Source of the DNA: WTXA01 sp964415195
GTDB taxonomy: Bacteria > Bacillota > TC1
Length of the DNA stretch: 64,000 nt
Reading direction: 5' to 3'
Assembly: GCA_964415195.1 (NCBI GenBank)
Contig: CAYPYD010000001.1
Coordinates: forward strand, 439,845 to 503,844
The position numbers were made by a program, and so were the translations under genes. Shown in pieces: positions 60,975 to 64,000 of the stretch (the stretch's first letter is position 1; each line of letters starts with the position of its first letter). The notes under the pieces were generated by a model. That model worked only from the letters and a program-made list of their open reading frames with translations. It did no database searches and had not been told where the DNA came from.

Positions 60975-61349
60975 ATGCCTACAATTAATCAATTGCTTAA
61001 ACAAGGCAGATATGTTGCTGTGAAGAAATCAACTGCACCAGCACTAAAGGAATGTCCACAAAAAAGAGGCGTTTGCACTAGAGTATATACTGCTACACCA
61101 AAGAAACCTAACTCAGCTTTACGTAAAGTTGCAAGGGTTCGTCTTACAAATCAAATTGAGGTTACAGCTTATATTCCAGGTATTGGTCATTCTTTACAAG
61201 AACACTCAATGGTTTTAATCAGAGGTGGAAGAGTTAAAGACTTACCAGGTGTGCGTTATCACATCGTAAGAGGTGCTCTCGATGCAACTGGAGTAGCTAA
61301 CAGAAACCAATCCCGTTCTAAATATGGAACAAAAAGACCAAAGAAATAG
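60975..61349 (+). CDS. rpsL: 30S ribosomal protein S12
   Basis: A 124-residue S12: PTINQLLKQGR at the start, TPKKPNSALRKVARVRLTN and RGGRVKDLPGVRYHIVRGALD. The Lys residues where streptomycin resistance changes occur (in TPKKPNS and GRVKDLPG) are unchanged. AAAGGAGGTG precedes the start. Confidence 0.97.
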   Translation: MPTINQLLKQGRYVAVKKSTAPALKECPQKRGVCTRVYTATPKKPNSALRKVARVRLTNQIEVTAYIPGIGHSLQEHSMVLIRGGRVKDLPGVRYHIVRGALDATGVANRNQSRSKYGTKRPKK

Positions 61350-61367
61350 TAAAGAGGTGAAATATAA

Positions 61368-61838
61368 ATGCCAAGAAAAGGTAACGTACCTAAAAGAGAA
61401 GTGCTGCCTGATCCATTATATGGAAGCGTAGTAGTAACAAAATTAATCAACCAAATTATGTTGGATGGTAAGAAAAGTATAGCCGAAGGCATCTGCTACA
61501 AGGCTTTTGATATGATTAAGGAAAAAACTAACAGGAATCCATTGGAAGTATTTAACGAAGCAATGGAAAATGTTATGCCTGTACTAGAAGTTAAAGCACG
61601 TCGTGTTGGTGGAGCAAACTATCAAGTACCTATCGAAGTTAGACCTGACAGAAGACAAACATTAGGCATTCGTTGGATAACAAAATACACTAGAGCTAGA
61701 AACGGTAAATCTATGGAGCAAAAATTAGCTAATGAGCTTATGGATGCATCTAATGGAACTGGCGCTTCAGTGAAAAAAAGAGAAGATACACACAAAATGG
61801 CTGAGGCTAATAAAGCTTTCGCAAGTTATAAGTGGTAG
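61368..61838 (+). CDS. rpsG: 30S ribosomal protein S7
   Basis: A 156-residue S7: MPRKGNVPKREVLPDPLYGSVVVTKLINQIMLDGKKSIAE, NVMPVLEVKARRVGGANYQVPIEV and the C-terminal REDTHKMAEANKAFASYKW. It binds the 3' major domain of 16S rRNA. It precedes fusA. Confidence 0.97.
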   Translation: MPRKGNVPKREVLPDPLYGSVVVTKLINQIMLDGKKSIAEGICYKAFDMIKEKTNRNPLEVFNEAMENVMPVLEVKARRVGGANYQVPIEVRPDRRQTLGIRWITKYTRARNGKSMEQKLANELMDASNGTGASVKKREDTHKMAEANKAFASYKW

Positions 61839-61853
61839 AAGGAAGGGGAAGTA

Positions 61854-63932
61854 ATGGCAAGAGAAAATAGTTTAGATAGAACCAGGAATATTGGCATTAT
61901 GGCCCATATTGATGCTGGTAAAACTACTACTACAGAAAGAATCCTCTTCTACACAGGCCGTGTACATAAGATTGGAGAGGTTCATGATGGTGCAGCTACT
62001 ATGGACTGGATGGTTCAAGAACAAGAAAGAGGTATTACAATTACTTCTGCTGCTACAACAGCTAAATGGGACGATCATAGAATTAACATAATAGACACAC
62101 CAGGACACGTGGACTTTACAATGGAAGTTGAAAGATCACTTCGTGTACTTGACGGTGCGGTTGCAGTATTCTGCTCTGTTGCAGGCGTTGAGCCTCAATC
62201 AGAGACAGTTTGGAGACAAGCAGACAAGTATGGAGTTCCTAGAATTGCTTACATTAATAAAATGGACAGAACTGGAGCTAATTTCTTTAATGGTGTTGAT
62301 ATGATAAAGCACAGATTAGGATCTAATCCTATTCCTTTGCAATTACCGATTGGTTCTGAAGAAAATTTCGCAGGAATTATTGATCTAATTGAAAATAGAG
62401 CAATAGTTTATGAAGATGATCTTGGAAAAACTTCAAGTTCAAACGAAATTCCTGAGGACCTTAAAGAAATTGCAGCAGAATACAGAGAGAAATTAATTGA
62501 AGCAGCAGCTGAAAATGATGAAGAACTAATGATGAAATATCTAGACGGTGAAGAACTGACTATTGATGAAATCAAAATGGGAATCAGAAAAGGAACACTT
62601 GCTGTTACTATAATACCTGTAGTATGTGGATCATCATTTAAAAATAAGGGTGTACAACCATTGCTTGATGCAATTGTTGCATTCTTACCATCACCACTTG
62701 ATGTACCGCCGGTTGAAGGTATCAATCCTGACACAGGAGAAACTGATGTTAGACATGCTGATGATAGTGAACCATTCTCTGCATTAGCATTTAAGATAAT
62801 GGCTGATCCATTCGTTGGAAAATTGACTTTCTTCCGTACATATTCTGGAGTAGCTGATGCTGGATCATATATATTCAACTCAGTAAAAGGGAAAAAAGAG
62901 AGATTGGGACGTATTCTACAAATGCATGCCAATTCAAGGGAAGAAATCAAGGAAGTTAGAACTGGTGACATTGCAGCAGCAGTTGGCTTGAAATTTACAT
63001 CTACTGGAGATACTTTGTGTGATGAGAAGAAACCAATCATACTAGAATCAATGGAGTTTCCTGATCCAGTTATTGATGTAGCTATTGAGCCTAAAACTAA
63101 ACAGGACCAAGAAAAAATGGGCTTGGCTCTACAAAAGTTATCAGAAGAAGATCCAACTTTCAGAGTTCATACTGATGAAGAAACAGGACAGACAATTATT
63201 TCCGGAATGGGTGAATTACACTTGGAAATCATTGTTGACCGTCTTTTAAGAGAATTCAAGGTTGATGCTCTTGTTGGTAAACCTCAAGTAGCCTATAAAG
63301 AAACTATTACTAAATCACAACGTTCTGAGTGCAAATATGCTCGTCAGTCTGGTGGTAAAGGTCAGTATGGTCACGTTGTTATTGAAATCCAACCACTTGA
63401 AAGAGGAACTGGATATCTATTTGAAAACAAGATCACTGGTGGAGCTATTCCTAAGGAATACATTCCTGCAGTTGACGCTGGTATTCAAGAAGCAATGTTA
63501 AATGGAGTTCTTGCTGGTTATCCAGTAATGGACGTTAAGATTGTACTGGTTGATGGATCATATCATGATGTTGACTCATCTGAAATGGCCTTCAAGATAG
63601 CTGGTAGTATGGCTTTCAAAGATGGAGCTAAAAAAGCAGGAGCTGCAATTGTAGAGCCTGTAATGAAAGTAGAAGTGACAACACCTGAAGATTACATGGG
63701 AGATGTTATCGGAGATATTAACTCAAGAAGAGGTAGAATCGAAGGAATGGACCCTAGACCAGGTAAAGTTACAGCAATTAGAGGTTTCGTACCTTTAGCT
63801 GAAATGTTTGGATATTCTACTGATCTTCGTTCGAGAACACAAGGTAGAGGTCAGTACACTATGCAATTTGATCATTATACAGAAGTGCCAAAGAGCATAT
63901 CTGAAGAAATTATAACAAAGAGACAAGGTTAA
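61854..63932 (+). CDS. fusA: Elongation factor G
   Basis: A 692-residue translocase: G1 AHIDAGKTTTTERIL, switch ERGITITSAATT, G3 DTPGHVDF, G4 NKMDRTGA, then domains II to V, with SGGKGQYGHVVIE and the C-terminal GRIEGMDPRPGKVTAIRGFVPLAEMFGYSTDLRSRTQGRG. GGAAGGGGAAGTA precedes the ATG. It is followed 17 bases later by tuf. Confidence 0.97.
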   Translation: MARENSLDRTRNIGIMAHIDAGKTTTTERILFYTGRVHKIGEVHDGAATMDWMVQEQERGITITSAATTAKWDDHRINIIDTPGHVDFTMEVERSLRVLDGAVAVFCSVAGVEPQSETVWRQADKYGVPRIAYINKMDRTGANFFNGVDMIKHRLGSNPIPLQLPIGSEENFAGIIDLIENRAIVYEDDLGKTSSSNEIPEDLKEIAAEYREKLIEAAAENDEELMMKYLDGEELTIDEIKMGIRKGTLAVTIIPVVCGSSFKNKGVQPLLDAIVAFLPSPLDVPPVEGINPDTGETDVRHADDSEPFSALAFKIMADPFVGKLTFFRTYSGVADAGSYIFNSVKGKKERLGRILQMHANSREEIKEVRTGDIAAAVGLKFTSTGDTLCDEKKPIILESMEFPDPVIDVAIEPKTKQDQEKMGLALQKLSEEDPTFRVHTDEETGQTIISGMGELHLEIIVDRLLREFKVDALVGKPQVAYKETITKSQRSECKYARQSGGKGQYGHVVIEIQPLERGTGYLFENKITGGAIPKEYIPAVDAGIQEAMLNGVLAGYPVMDVKIVLVDGSYHDVDSSEMAFKIAGSMAFKDGAKKAGAAIVEPVMKVEVTTPEDYMGDVIGDINSRRGRIEGMDPRPGKVTAIRGFVPLAEMFGYSTDLRSRTQGRGQYTMQFDHYTEVPKSISEEIITKRQG

Positions 63933-63949
63933 CAAGGAGGAATTTAATA

Positions 63950-64000
63950 ATGGGAAAAGCAAAATTCGAAAGAAATAAGCCACACGTAAACATAGGAACA
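63950..64000 (+). CDS. tuf: Elongation factor Tu, N-terminal part (runs off the window)
   Basis: Only 17 codons are present: MGKAKFERNKPHVNIGT, the universal EF-Tu start leading into the first GTP-binding motif. AAGGAGG precedes it. It is the normal partner after fusA. Confidence 0.93.
   Translation, partial: MGKAKFERNKPHVNIGT

Noticed and set aside
1..64000. CRISPR array, insertion sequence, prophage, integrase or origin of replication
   Set aside because: No regularly spaced repeats, transposase-like or phage proteins, or dnaA/DnaA-box cluster were seen in reading both strands.

Overview
This is AT-rich chromosomal DNA from a low-GC Gram-positive bacterium. Strong AGGAGG-type ribosome binding sites, the order rpmG-secE-nusG-rplK-rplA-rplJL-rpoBC-L7Ae-rpsL-rpsG-fusA-tuf, a DegV protein, a MurT/GatD-like pair and a pyrophosphate-type phosphofructokinase all fit an anaerobic member of the Bacillota (Clostridia/Tissierellia-like). 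The exact taxon is inferred and was not tested.

Layout. 1-8 kb is accessory: two divergent small XRE regulators, a Fur-type winged-helix protein without the Fur dimerisation domain, and a lactococcin-972-type bacteriocin operon (secreted peptide, two paralogous 734-residue membrane proteins, ABC ATPase). Small membrane proteins follow (DUF5362-like, VanZ-like, two TM2). 8-16 kb holds a GerMN-type lipoprotein, a five-gene flavin/iron-sulfur dehydrogenase module resembling the archaeal dye-linked proline dehydrogenase and HcnABC families, and a three-gene surface operon (leucine-rich repeat protein, CmpB-like membrane protein, membrane-anchored bactofilin-like protein). 16-21 kb has DegV, a MurT/GatD-like pair whose GatD lacks the catalytic cysteine, a D-aminoacylase-like enzyme and a Crp/Fnr regulator. 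21-34 kb is mostly housekeeping: thioredoxin, rhodanese, cca, MATE, mscL, acpS, nnr, alr, an amidohydrolase, tsaE, tsaB, rimI, an ABC exporter and the PPi phosphofructokinase.

34.4-35.0 kb has tRNA-Leu(GAG), 6S RNA and tRNA-Leu(CAG). 35-39.7 kb is a five-gene MacA/MacB-like efflux and two-component cassette. 39.7-45 kb is mixed: a macro-domain fusion next to a VWA protein, YjbR, a GNAT-YoaP protein, a hypothetical, a nitroreductase and a LacI regulator. 45-50 kb is a COG2509 flavoprotein, glmM and glmS (amino-sugar synthesis). 50.2 kb to the end is the transcription/translation supercluster, with an L10 leader and a consensus promoter in front of rpoB.

The most interesting items are: (1) the MurT/GatD-like pair with altered active sites; (2) the lactococcin-972-type operon, in which both membrane-protein genes carry the same potential ribosome-site-sequestering hairpin; (3) the 5' UTR hairpin before the dehydrogenase operon; (4) 6S RNA abutting a tRNA; and (5) the macro-fusion/VWA pair. 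No CRISPR array, insertion sequence, prophage or origin was seen.
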